From an uncultured Clostridia bacterium (GTDB taxonomy: Bacteria > Bacillota > Clostridia > TANB77 > CAG-508), in assembly GCA_934184665.1 (NCBI GenBank), contig CAKPSX010000001.1, positions 1 to 64,000 of the forward strand: DNA of 64,000 nucleotides. The letters run 5' to 3'. The position numbers and the translations under genes were made by a program. Under the pieces are notes generated by a model. The model saw only the letters and a list, made by a program, of their open reading frames with translations, did not search any database and had not been told where the DNA came from. Within the stretch, counting starts at the first letter, position 1; each line of letters starts with the position of its first letter. Of the stretch, positions 15,363-25,400 are shown one piece after another.

Positions 15363-17210
15363 ATGAAAGAGAAAAATAAAGAGAACAGTGGAAGTGTAGA
15401 ACTGCTTGAAAAAGTAGAAAATGCTGAGGTAGAAAAAGTAAATAGTCAACCAGAAGAAGACAAAAAAACTACCAAGAAAAATAAAAAGCTGAAGCAAAAT
15501 AATTTAGAAAAAGGAAACAACAAAGAAACAGAGCAAAAACCACCAGAGATCAACCAAGATACAGAACAAAAGAAGCAAGAAGAAGATGAACCTGTGAAAG
15601 AAAAGGTAGAAATAAAAACATTAGAAGAAGCAAAGGAAGAAGACCAAAAAGAAAACAGAGTAGAAGTAGAAAAGAAATACACAAAAACAAATGTAATATT
15701 AATAGCAATGGGAATTATAGTTGTAATAATAGCAATACTTTCAACCATATTTGCAGTAATAAATCTTGGCAGTGATAAGATTATGAAAGGTGTTTATATA
15801 AAAGGAATAGACGTATCAGGAATGACAAGACAAGAAGCAGAAGAAACACTGAAAGAAAAATATGCATTAATAGAAGAAGACCAAATATATTTAACATATG
15901 AGGAATTTGAAACAGCAATTACATACCAAGCATTAGAAGTTAATTACCAGATTGAAAAATCAATAAATGAAGCATATGCAATTGGTAGAAAAGGAAATGT
16001 ATTTGAAGAAAATATAGAAATAGTGAAAACATGGATGACTCCAGTAAACATAAAATTAGATATAAGTATAGATGAAGACATGGTTAAGCAGATATCGCAA
16101 AATATAAATAACAGCATAAAAGATGCAGTCGTACAATCAAGTTATTACATAGAAGGTAAAAATCTTATAATAACATCAGGAAAAGAAGGCAAAATAGTAA
16201 ATGCAGATAGTCTTATAGAGAAAATTTATAATTCATTAGAAGAAGAAAGTAACGAAAAAATAACAATACCAGTAATAACAGCACAACCAGAAAAAATAGA
16301 TTTAGAGAAAATACATCAAGAAATATATAAAGAGGTACAAAATGCATATTATACCACAGATCCATTTACCATTTATCCAGAATCTGAAGGAATCGATTTT
16401 GATGTAGAAAACGCAAAGACAATAATATCAGAAGCAAAAGAAGAATATACAATACCATTAAAAATAACTAAACCAACAAAAACAGTAAGAGACATAGGGA
16501 CAGCTGCATTTCCAGATAGACTAGGAAGTTGTTCAACAAAATATTCATCAAATGCAGATAGAACAACAAACCTAAAATTAGCAGCAAATAAAATTAATGG
16601 TGTAGTATTGCTGCCAGGGCAAGAGTTTTCTTATAACCAAACAGTAGGCGAGAGAACAATTCAAGCAGGATATAAAGAAGCTGCAACATTTTCAAATGGA
16701 GAAGTTGTTAATGGACTAGGTGGAGGGATATGCCAAATATCATCAACACTTTATGATGCAGTAGTTTATGCCAATCTTGATGTAACAGTTAGAAGAAATC
16801 ACCAGTTTGTAACATCATATTTACCAGCAGGTAAAGATGCAACAGTTGTATGGGGTTCACAAGATTTTAAATTTAAGAACACAAGAAAATATCCAATAAG
16901 AATTGAAGCAATAGTAAGTGGTGGAATGGCAACAATTAACATATGGGGAATAAAAGAAGAAGTTGAATATGATATATCAATTGAAACAAGAAAAATAGCA
17001 ACAATAAATCCTACAACACAATACATTCAAGATTCAACACTACCAGCTGGAAAAGAAGTAGTAAAACAAGCGGGAAGCAATGGAAGCAAAGTAGAAGCAT
17101 ATAAAGTAATGAAAAAAGATGGGCAAGTGGTTTCATCAACTTTATTATCAAGAGATACATATAATGCGAAGAAAAGAATAGTAAGAGTTGGTACAGGTGA
17201 ACAACAATAA
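15363..17210 (+). CDS. VanW-family cell-wall protein with membrane anchor and G5-like domain
   Basis: 615 residues. A Glu/Lys-rich cytoplasmic N-terminus (1-110) precedes one membrane helix (about 113-137), giving a type II topology. The extracellular part has a peptidoglycan-binding-4-type region (about 145-350, starting GVYIKGIDVSGMTRQEAEE). The VanW domain follows (about 375-525), with FPDRLGSCSTKYSS, LLPGQEFSYNQTVGER, GGGICQISSTLY and RRNHQFVTSYLPAGKDATV. Last is a G5-like C-terminal domain (about 530-610). VanW proteins occur beside vancomycin-resistance genes but are widespread in clostridia as wall proteins, and nothing else here suggests glycopeptide resistance. It precedes the surface-protein locus. 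Confidence 0.9.
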   Translation: MKEKNKENSGSVELLEKVENAEVEKVNSQPEEDKKTTKKNKKLKQNNLEKGNNKETEQKPPEINQDTEQKKQEEDEPVKEKVEIKTLEEAKEEDQKENRVEVEKKYTKTNVILIAMGIIVVIIAILSTIFAVINLGSDKIMKGVYIKGIDVSGMTRQEAEETLKEKYALIEEDQIYLTYEEFETAITYQALEVNYQIEKSINEAYAIGRKGNVFEENIEIVKTWMTPVNIKLDISIDEDMVKQISQNINNSIKDAVVQSSYYIEGKNLIITSGKEGKIVNADSLIEKIYNSLEEESNEKITIPVITAQPEKIDLEKIHQEIYKEVQNAYYTTDPFTIYPESEGIDFDVENAKTIISEAKEEYTIPLKITKPTKTVRDIGTAAFPDRLGSCSTKYSSNADRTTNLKLAANKINGVVLLPGQEFSYNQTVGERTIQAGYKEAATFSNGEVVNGLGGGICQISSTLYDAVVYANLDVTVRRNHQFVTSYLPAGKDATVVWGSQDFKFKNTRKYPIRIEAIVSGGMATINIWGIKEEVEYDISIETRKIATINPTTQYIQDSTLPAGKEVVKQAGSNGSKVEAYKVMKKDGQVVSSTLLSRDTYNAKKRIVRVGTGEQQ

Positions 17211-17220
17211 AAGAAAAAAT

Positions 17221-17265
17221 AAAACCTCAATTATGAGAATAAGAATTTCATAATTGGGTTTTTTT
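17221..17265 (+). terminator. Terminator after the vanW-family gene
   Basis: CCTCAATTATGA and TCATAATTGGG arms, one mismatch further out, then seven T. Confidence 0.8.
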
Positions 17266-17383
17266 ACGTACTATGAAAGTCAAAATATTCTCATTATAAA
17301 AAATAACATATCAAAAGATTGATATCCTTAAAACGCGCCTTCCCCTAAAAATAAACAAGAATCGGCGGAAAAAGTAACCAAAA

Positions 17384-17645
17384 TGTAAAAAAAATGTCAA
17401 ATAAATGTAATATAAGGAACTATAAAAATACAGAAACTCAGTTCCGTAGGGTGTTAAACAGTGATGAAAGGCAAAAAATCCAATACAGAGCTAGAGGCGA
17501 GCGGGCTTTACCTTGACTTTAGTAGGTAAAAATGTAAAACTATATATAATAAATATAAGAAGGAAGATGTTAAAAATAATCGAAATTCAAAGCCGTCGAT
17601 AAATTTTAACAAAAACATAGCCTTAAAGAAAGGGTTTGAGTTCAT
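17384..17645 (+). promoter_or_regulatory. Long structured leader of the surface-protein locus, c-di-GMP-II-like words
   Basis: A weak promoter (TGTAAA 17384-17389, TAATAT 17408-17413, spacer 18) would give a leader of about 225 nt. GGAACT/AGTTCC and TTTACC/GGTAAA (about 17514-17537) form hairpins. The ordered words AAACAGTGATGAA, then GGGC, then TTGAC and TAGTAGG resemble the conserved core of class II cyclic-di-GMP riboswitches, which often control clostridial adhesins. However, the spacing between the first two words is longer, and the expected 3' AACCG segment is not adjacent (GCCGTCG appears about 65 nt on). I regard it as a structured leader of uncertain class. No strong ribosome site precedes the ATG at 17646. 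Confidence 0.4.
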
Positions 17646-20600
17646 ATGAAAAAAGAGATTATCAGGAGAATATTTGCAATAATAGCAATTTTTACAATGT
17701 TAGTGACAGACTTGGCACCACTTGGAACAGGTCTGATAAGTTATGCTGCAGATTTGAATAAATCGACGAATAACACTAATATTGAATTTTCTGCGTATTT
17801 CAAGAATGAAGAGGGAGAAAGAATAAGTGAAATAACAACAAATGTACAAGAACTGAAAATGTATGCAGAGATTACAGTGAAAAATGAAGGATATTTCAAT
17901 GGAGCACTGGAATTAACAGAAGGAAATTTCAACTTCAAAAATCAAATTCAGAGTGATGGAATAGGAAAAATTGAAGGAAATAAAATAACATTAAACCAGA
18001 TAAATGCAGGAAACACTGTGGAAATTGAAATAGGAATAATACCAATAAACTCAGATACAATCCAGGAATCTCAACTAAAGATGGAATCAAAAATAAAACT
18101 AGCAGGCACATATATGGAGACATCGTACAAGGGAAAAGATATAGAAGCGGAAAAAACAGTTAATTTAAAACTAAGTGCACGAGAAAACACCGATATAGAA
18201 CAAAATAGCGAAGTTGTAACAAACAAAATATATAATGTAAATGGGGCAAACAAAAGAATAGTGCAAATAGCTGTAAAATCAAGAATAACAGATAATAACT
18301 ACCCAGTAAAAACATCAACAATAAAAGCAATAATACCGGAAAAAAACAAACAAAACTTAGAACAAGTCAAAATAGTCCAATTTAACTCAAAAGCGACAAA
18401 TGGAAATGAAACAGTAAACACACAAGAATGGGATAAAACAGCAACAGAAGTACAAATGAAAACAGAAAATACAGGAGAATCAATATCATGGAAAAAAGGA
18501 GTATATGACGAATATATTATAACTTATATTTTCAAAGAGGAAACAAATATAGCAGGAACAGACTTACAAATAACTGAAGAAACGGAGATATACAACAAAG
18601 AAGATAAAATAACAAAAGATATTATAAATAATATAGGCACAGAAGAAATAGGAAAAACCATTGTAACAGAGATAAAAGATAATCAAGGAGAAATATACAA
18701 AGGTCAACTATATGCCAATTCTAGAACAGATGACAAAAGAACAATAAATTACAACACAACAACGAAAATTACAATAAGAGAAAAAAATATAATAGACTCA
18801 GTGAAAGTAAAAGAAGAAAAAGATGCATATACAACTGCAGAAACAGGTGATTTAGAACTTAATGAAACATATAAATATACAAGAATAAACAAAGAAAAAA
18901 TGATAGAACTACTAGGGGAAAGCGGAACAATACAAATCAAATATGGAGATTATAATGTAAATACAATATCAGCAGAAGATGAAGCTGATGAAAATGGAGA
19001 ATTAATTGCAAAATATGATGAACAAGTTGGAGAAATAGAAATAGTAACATCAAGACCAGTAAAAGAAGGAACATTAGAAATTAAGCATGAAAAAGAAATA
19101 CTACCAAGTAATTATACAGAAGAGCAAATAAAGCCAATAACAGGGATAAAAACAAAAAATACTATAACAGGGTTGATTAGAAATCAAGAAGTAATAACAA
19201 ACACAACAGAACAAACAAAAGAATTAAAAGAAACACAATCAAAAACAGAACTTACAGTAAATAAAGTGAACTTATCAACAATGTCAGAAAACAAAGATGT
19301 AGCGCTAGGGGTTAAATTTATAACAAATGGAACACAATATGATTTATTTAAAAACCCAATAGTAGTTATTCAACTACCAGAACAAGTAAAAGATGTGACA
19401 CTGAAAGGAGTTGACAAAGTATGTGGAGATGAATTCACAATAACAAGAAAAGAATATGATAAAACACATAAGAGTATTGAAATAGAATTAGACGGAGAGC
19501 AAACAGCATATGCAGAAAATGATGCAACACAATTATATTTACAAGTTAATTTAGATATAACACTAGAACAAACAGCAGCAAGTAAAACAGAAAAAATAAT
19601 AATGTCATATAAAAATGAGAACGCGATTCAATATGCGGAAAATGGAGTTACAGAAAAAGCAATAAATATAGCAGCGCCAAGTGGAATAATAACAATAAAT
19701 AACTTAAATACATATAACATAAATTCAGTAGCAGGAATAAGTCAAAACAAACAAACAGCTAATATAGATAAAAACACAGAGGGTGGAAAAAATGTAGAAT
19801 ATAAAATATCAGTAGTAAACAACACAGGAAGCAACATAAATAATGTAAAAATATTAGGATATTTCCCAACAAAAGGAGAAATACAAACACAAAACGAAAC
19901 AATAACAAATACATTAGAAACAAGTGTTGCGCAAGCAATACAAGCTGGAAACGCCAGAGTATATTATAGTGAAAATAGCAAAGCAACAGCAGATTTAGAA
20001 AATACATCAAATGGTTGGACACAAGACACAAGTGCAATAGCAAATGCAAAAGTTTACTTAATAGACTTAGGAACAATGAATGTTGGAACAAGTTTTACAA
20101 CAGGATATATAAGCAAAATATCAACAAACATAGATTATAATTTATCATCATATGCAGGATATAAAGTTTTATATAATGATGAACAAAATACACAAATACA
20201 AACAGTAGAGTCAACATTGGTGGGAATGGAAACAGAAAATAGAATAACAGAAACAGACTTAAAAATAGAAACAAATATAGAAGCAACAGTTGGAAATGAC
20301 GTATTAAAAAATGGAGATACAGTAAAAGCAGGGGAGATAATTAAATATAAAGTAACTGCAAAAAATACAGGGGATAAAGATTTAAAAAATGTAACAATAA
20401 AAGGTTTAGTTCCAGAAGGAACAGTCGTAACAGAGTTTATTACGCCTCAAGGGGCAGATACGGATTTTGAAGAACCAGAATGGCCAATATATTGGAAGGA
20501 GAAAAAGGAGCTAAAAGAAGTTTCTAAAACAGTAGATTTAGAACAAGGACAAGAATATAGCATAGAATATGAAGTAAGAGTAAACATGGATATTACAAAT

Positions 20601-22487
20601 GGAACAGAAATATCAAATAGAGCAGTGGTAACCTGCGGAGGACTTACTTTAAATGGTAATGAAATAAAAAATATACTTCAAGAATCAAAAATAAGAATAA
20701 GTTTAGTAGAAATGAATACAGAAAAAAAACCAGTACAACCAAATACTTTAAGAGATTACTTTTTAATTGTTGAAAACACATCAAATGAACCTATAAAAAA
20801 CTTAAAATTAAAAATGCAAAACTCAGGAGAAGAACTAGTAAAGATTTTAGACAATAATCTTAATTACATATTACAAGAAGATGGATATGCAAATATAGAA
20901 GAGATTCCAGCAAATGATATGGTTGTTTTAGAAATCATGGCAACAGTATCACAAAGTGACTTACAACAAGTAGAATCAGTAGCATTAATTACAGATTCAA
21001 ATGAAAATACATATAGATCAAATAAATTAATTAGTAAATTAGAACAGGCAAAAGTAGAATTAAGTTTAACAAGTCCAACAGCAGGACAATATGTAAACAT
21101 AGGAGATTATATAATTTATAATATAACAGTAGAAAACCCAACAAACTGTGTAGAAGATGTGGAAATATCAAATCAATTATCAGAATACTTAGTAGTTGAG
21201 GAAGTATATATAAATGGGGAATTAACAATTCAATCTATAAATCCTGAAGATACAGAAACATATCTTCAAGACATACTAAATGAAACAACATATACTCTAA
21301 TAATAGAAGAAAATCAGAAAAGCGAAATATCTATAAAAGCTAGAGTAAATGAAATTACTGAAGATTTTGATAAAATAACAATAACAAATACTGCGCAAGC
21401 TACAGTAAAAGGAGAAGTAAAAGCAACATCAGAAGAAATAACACACACAATAGTTAGACAAGCCAGTGAATCAGAAGAAAAAATAATAAGTGGTGTTGCA
21501 TGGTTAGATGAAAATCAAGATGGACAAAAAGATACAAATGAAAAGTTATTACAAGATATAACAGTAAGATTGTTAGACACAGAAACAAATCAACTTGCTA
21601 TAGACAAAGAAGGAAATATACTTGAGACAACAACAGGAGAAGATGGAACATACAAATTTAGCAAAGTACAGGAAGGAATATACATAGTAGTATTTGATTA
21701 TGACACAACAAAATATGAACCAACAATTTATATGAAAGATGGAGTTAGTACAGGACTAAATTCAAAAGCACTTGCAAAAGTATTTGATGGAGAAGTTAAA
21801 GGAAATGCAGGAACAGATATAATATATTTAACAGAAAATTTATATGATATAAATTTAGGCTTAAAACAAAACTTAAAATTCGACTTAGAATTAGGAAAAT
21901 ATATAAATACAATAGTTGTACAAAATGCAAAAGGAACAAAAACATATGAATGTAAAGATAATGAAACACTAAAGAAAATAGAAATAAATTCAAAACAAAT
22001 TGAAGGTTCAGTAGTAGTATTAGAATACAAAATAAAAGTAAAAAATACTGGGGAAATTGCAGGATATGTTACAAACATAAGAGATTATTTACCAAATGGA
22101 TTAACATTTAGCTCAGAATTAAACCCAAACTGGTACTTATCAGGAAAGGATTTATACACAAAAAGTTTAGCAAATACAAGAATAGAACCAGGAGAAGAAA
22201 AAGAAATAAACTTGATATTAACAAAAACAATGACATCAGACAATGTGGGACTAATAAACAATAGAGCAGAAATTGCAGAAAACTATAATGAACTAGGAAA
22301 ACAAGATATAGATTCAACAGCAAATAACCAGTCAAGTGAAGAAGATGATATGGGAGCAGCAGATGTAATCATAGGAATAAGCACAGGTATGAAAACAGCA
22401 ATATCTACAATTTTAATAACATTAAATATATGCTTAATAGGTTTTGCAATATATTTAATATCTAGAAAAAGCAGTGAAATAAACTAA
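17646..22487 (+). CDS. Giant surface protein A1 (DUF11 / SdrD_B-type adhesin)
   Basis: 1613 residues. The signal peptide (1-34, ending ISYAA) is followed by a long beta-rich N-terminal region, then repeated DUF11-like modules near 717, 898, 1157 and 1460 (patterns such as YKVTAKNTGDKDLKNVTI). An SdrD_B/Cna-B-like domain lies at about 1281-1390 (ISGVAWLDENQDGQKD). A C-terminal helix (about 1582-1605) and short basic tail RKSSEIN follow GAADVIIGISTG. These families build stalks and adhesins on Gram-positive cells, often cross-linked by isopeptide bonds. There is no LPXTG motif. It is followed 12 nt later by B1. Its close paralogue A2 lies 10 kb downstream, forming a duplicated two-gene module. 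Confidence 0.85.
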   Translation: MKKEIIRRIFAIIAIFTMLVTDLAPLGTGLISYAADLNKSTNNTNIEFSAYFKNEEGERISEITTNVQELKMYAEITVKNEGYFNGALELTEGNFNFKNQIQSDGIGKIEGNKITLNQINAGNTVEIEIGIIPINSDTIQESQLKMESKIKLAGTYMETSYKGKDIEAEKTVNLKLSARENTDIEQNSEVVTNKIYNVNGANKRIVQIAVKSRITDNNYPVKTSTIKAIIPEKNKQNLEQVKIVQFNSKATNGNETVNTQEWDKTATEVQMKTENTGESISWKKGVYDEYIITYIFKEETNIAGTDLQITEETEIYNKEDKITKDIINNIGTEEIGKTIVTEIKDNQGEIYKGQLYANSRTDDKRTINYNTTTKITIREKNIIDSVKVKEEKDAYTTAETGDLELNETYKYTRINKEKMIELLGESGTIQIKYGDYNVNTISAEDEADENGELIAKYDEQVGEIEIVTSRPVKEGTLEIKHEKEILPSNYTEEQIKPITGIKTKNTITGLIRNQEVITNTTEQTKELKETQSKTELTVNKVNLSTMSENKDVALGVKFITNGTQYDLFKNPIVVIQLPEQVKDVTLKGVDKVCGDEFTITRKEYDKTHKSIEIELDGEQTAYAENDATQLYLQVNLDITLEQTAASKTEKIIMSYKNENAIQYAENGVTEKAINIAAPSGIITINNLNTYNINSVAGISQNKQTANIDKNTEGGKNVEYKISVVNNTGSNINNVKILGYFPTKGEIQTQNETITNTLETSVAQAIQAGNARVYYSENSKATADLENTSNGWTQDTSAIANAKVYLIDLGTMNVGTSFTTGYISKISTNIDYNLSSYAGYKVLYNDEQNTQIQTVESTLVGMETENRITETDLKIETNIEATVGNDVLKNGDTVKAGEIIKYKVTAKNTGDKDLKNVTIKGLVPEGTVVTEFITPQGADTDFEEPEWPIYWKEKKELKEVSKTVDLEQGQEYSIEYEVRVNMDITNGTEISNRAVVTCGGLTLNGNEIKNILQESKIRISLVEMNTEKKPVQPNTLRDYFLIVENTSNEPIKNLKLKMQNSGEELVKILDNNLNYILQEDGYANIEEIPANDMVVLEIMATVSQSDLQQVESVALITDSNENTYRSNKLISKLEQAKVELSLTSPTAGQYVNIGDYIIYNITVENPTNCVEDVEISNQLSEYLVVEEVYINGELTIQSINPEDTETYLQDILNETTYTLIIEENQKSEISIKARVNEITEDFDKITITNTAQATVKGEVKATSEEITHTIVRQASESEEKIISGVAWLDENQDGQKDTNEKLLQDITVRLLDTETNQLAIDKEGNILETTTGEDGTYKFSKVQEGIYIVVFDYDTTKYEPTIYMKDGVSTGLNSKALAKVFDGEVKGNAGTDIIYLTENLYDINLGLKQNLKFDLELGKYINTIVVQNAKGTKTYECKDNETLKKIEINSKQIEGSVVVLEYKIKVKNTGEIAGYVTNIRDYLPNGLTFSSELNPNWYLSGKDLYTKSLANTRIEPGEEKEINLILTKTMTSDNVGLINNRAEIAENYNELGKQDIDSTANNQSSEEDDMGAADVIIGISTGMKTAISTILITLNICLIGFAIYLISRKSSEIN

Positions 22488-22499
22488 AGGGGGATGGAA

Positions 22500-25400
22500 A
22501 TGAATAAAATAAAAAAAGTGATTTTTATATTATTAATTAGTTTCGCTATTTTAATATTGAAAAACAATGTTTCTTTTGCTGCCGTAGATATTACAAGCTT
22601 ACATGAAAATGCTGTAAAACAAAAAGTAACAATCGGACAAAGATCAGGTCAATACAGACTAGAAGGAACAAACAATGTATATTGTACACAACACGAAAAA
22701 TCCATGTATAACAATGCATATGCAAAAGTTAATACATATATAAAAATTAGTGGAAATAAAGTTCAAATCAGACAAGAAAATTCTGCCACTTTAAAAGATG
22801 CAACATATAAAACAGGCTCAAATGCAGAAGAAATAAAAAATTGGAATCCTGCTTGGGGACCAGCTCCTAATCTATATGAATATAGTGGATATACAGAATA
22901 TTATGCATTAGCTAATATATTAAAAAATATGCAAGGATATGGACGCTATAATGCATATACAACAACGCAAAGAAAATTATATGGATTTTTAAACCAAAGG
23001 CAAATCTTTATAGCAAATGAATTAGGACCATTTTTCAGCTCAAGGAATTATAATAAGACTAAAGATTTCTCAAAAGAATGGGCAGATGCACAAACAGCGG
23101 AAAAAACAGGAAAAGGGTTCCAGGGAACATTAGAAATATACCTTTTAGTTCCAATAACATCAAGTGGACAAAATAAAATTGGTGTACAAAACCTTATGGT
23201 AGTAACATATTCACCAAAAGTAGAAGTAGTAGATACAGCACTAACAATAAAAAAAGTAGATGCATATACAAACGATGTATTAGCAGGCGCTAAATTTATA
23301 ATAGGTCAACAAGGAACAGGAAGTAATGGACAAGATGTATACCTAAAAAATTCAGTTAACCAAGGAAATACATATGATTATGAATGGACAACAAATAAAA
23401 GCGAAGCAAAAATATATACGACAGATAAATACGGAAAAATTAATTTATATGATTTACCAGAAAAAATTAATGGAACAGATACATACATAGTTTATACAAT
23501 AGAAGAAACAGAACCGCCAGATGGTTATAAGAGCAATAGCAATAATAGACAAACAATGACAGCAACATTTTCGGGTGGATTAGAAGTCACAGTAACAGTT
23601 ACTAATATACCTGACAGTTTTGATAATCAGTTAATTATTTACAAAAGAGATGCAATGACAAAAGAATCGCTTGAAGGAGTAGGGTTTGTTATAAAGAGAC
23701 AATTGTTAAATCAATCTGTATCATCTAATGGAGAACACTGCTGGGATAATTCAGAATGGAGATATTTAAGAACAAATGGAAATGGCTCATATGAATGGGT
23801 TTCATCTAAGAGTAGTGCAGACACGTTTTATACAGATGCAAGTGGTAGAATAGTAATAAAAAATCTTGAAGTTTCAGAAACAACATATGTATGGGAGCAT
23901 TTTAGAGGATTATGTAGGTATCATAGTGGATATCGACAATACATATATCATCGTTCAGGTCACTATATGCCAAGAGAAACCCCAATAAATTATCAAGTAG
24001 AAGAAGTATCTATGCCATCAAAGCTATATGGAGACTATTGGGGAAATATAGGAAACCAAAAAAGCTTTGTTTTAACACCAAACTCATCAAATGATTATAT
24101 AACACAAGTTACAGTGGATAATATGCCAATATCTAAGCCTACAGGAAATGTGAAGATATCAGGAAAGGTTTGGGTGGAAGGAGCATCAACAAGTAAAGGA
24201 AACGGAAATTTCAATGATGAATATAATTCAGGAAAAGATGAATTATTAGCAGGAATAAGAGTATATTGGAAAGATGCATCAGGAAATATTATATCTACTG
24301 CGGTAACAAATGGTAATGGAAGATATGAGATGGGATATACAATAAATTATGATTTCTGTACATGGTCAATGGATCAACAAGTATATAATAGATTAAATAA
24401 CTCATATATAGAATTTGAATATGATGGTAAGAAATATACGACAGTAAAAAATAATATGAGAAACTCGGAAAATACATCACGTGCAATAGAAAATTATGAT
24501 TCAAAAGCTAAATCAAGATATGATTTAGACTCATCATTTTGCAAAGTAAATAATAATGGAATTTATGATAGTGATAGTGGAGGAAATAGAGTAACAGACT
24601 TTACGGTAACAGCAGATACAAGCAAAATAAAAAATATATTATCAGGAAGATATTATGACATAGAAACAGTAAGAAAAAATGGATGTATTTATCACACATA
24701 TAGAACAGTACATCATAAAGATGGATCAACAAGTACAGAAACAGTACACCATTATGATTACAGAATAACAGAATGGAACATAAAAAACATGAACCTAGGA
24801 TTGTTTGAAAAAGAACAACCTGATTTAGGACTAGTATCAGATATAGCAAAAGTAGATGTAATAATGAAAGGACAAAAATATACATATACAAATGGAAATA
24901 GAGGAATAACATCAGATGATTATGGTGTAAATACTAAAGTATCTTTTGGAAATAATGAAACATATAATAGACCAGTAAATCCATCAGACATAGCATATGT
25001 AAATGATAATAATACTCAAGACCTAGAAGTATATATAACATATAATATAAGAGTACAAAATCAATCATCAACATTATATACACAAGTAAAAGAAATTGTT
25101 AATTATTATGATAGTAGACTTGAAATAGTTCAATCAGACAATCCTAAAAAACAATGGCATGATACGAGTCAATATAGTACATATGGAAACCAAATTAAAT
25201 CGAATGGATTTAATAAAGCATACAGTACTGAACTCGCGACAGATGAGGATGGATATGATTTACTTTTGGAACCACAGACTTTATCTGATACAATAGAAAT
25301 AAAATTTAGAGTAAAAGATGAAGTAGTAAAAAGCTTAATAAATCAAGAGCCTATATTATTTAGCAATGTATCTGAGATTTATGCATATGCATCATATTAT

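Noticed and set aside
15363..17210. Vancomycin resistance determinant
   Set aside because: VanW-family proteins are common in clostridia. No vanH, vanA/B-type ligase or vanX gene is present.
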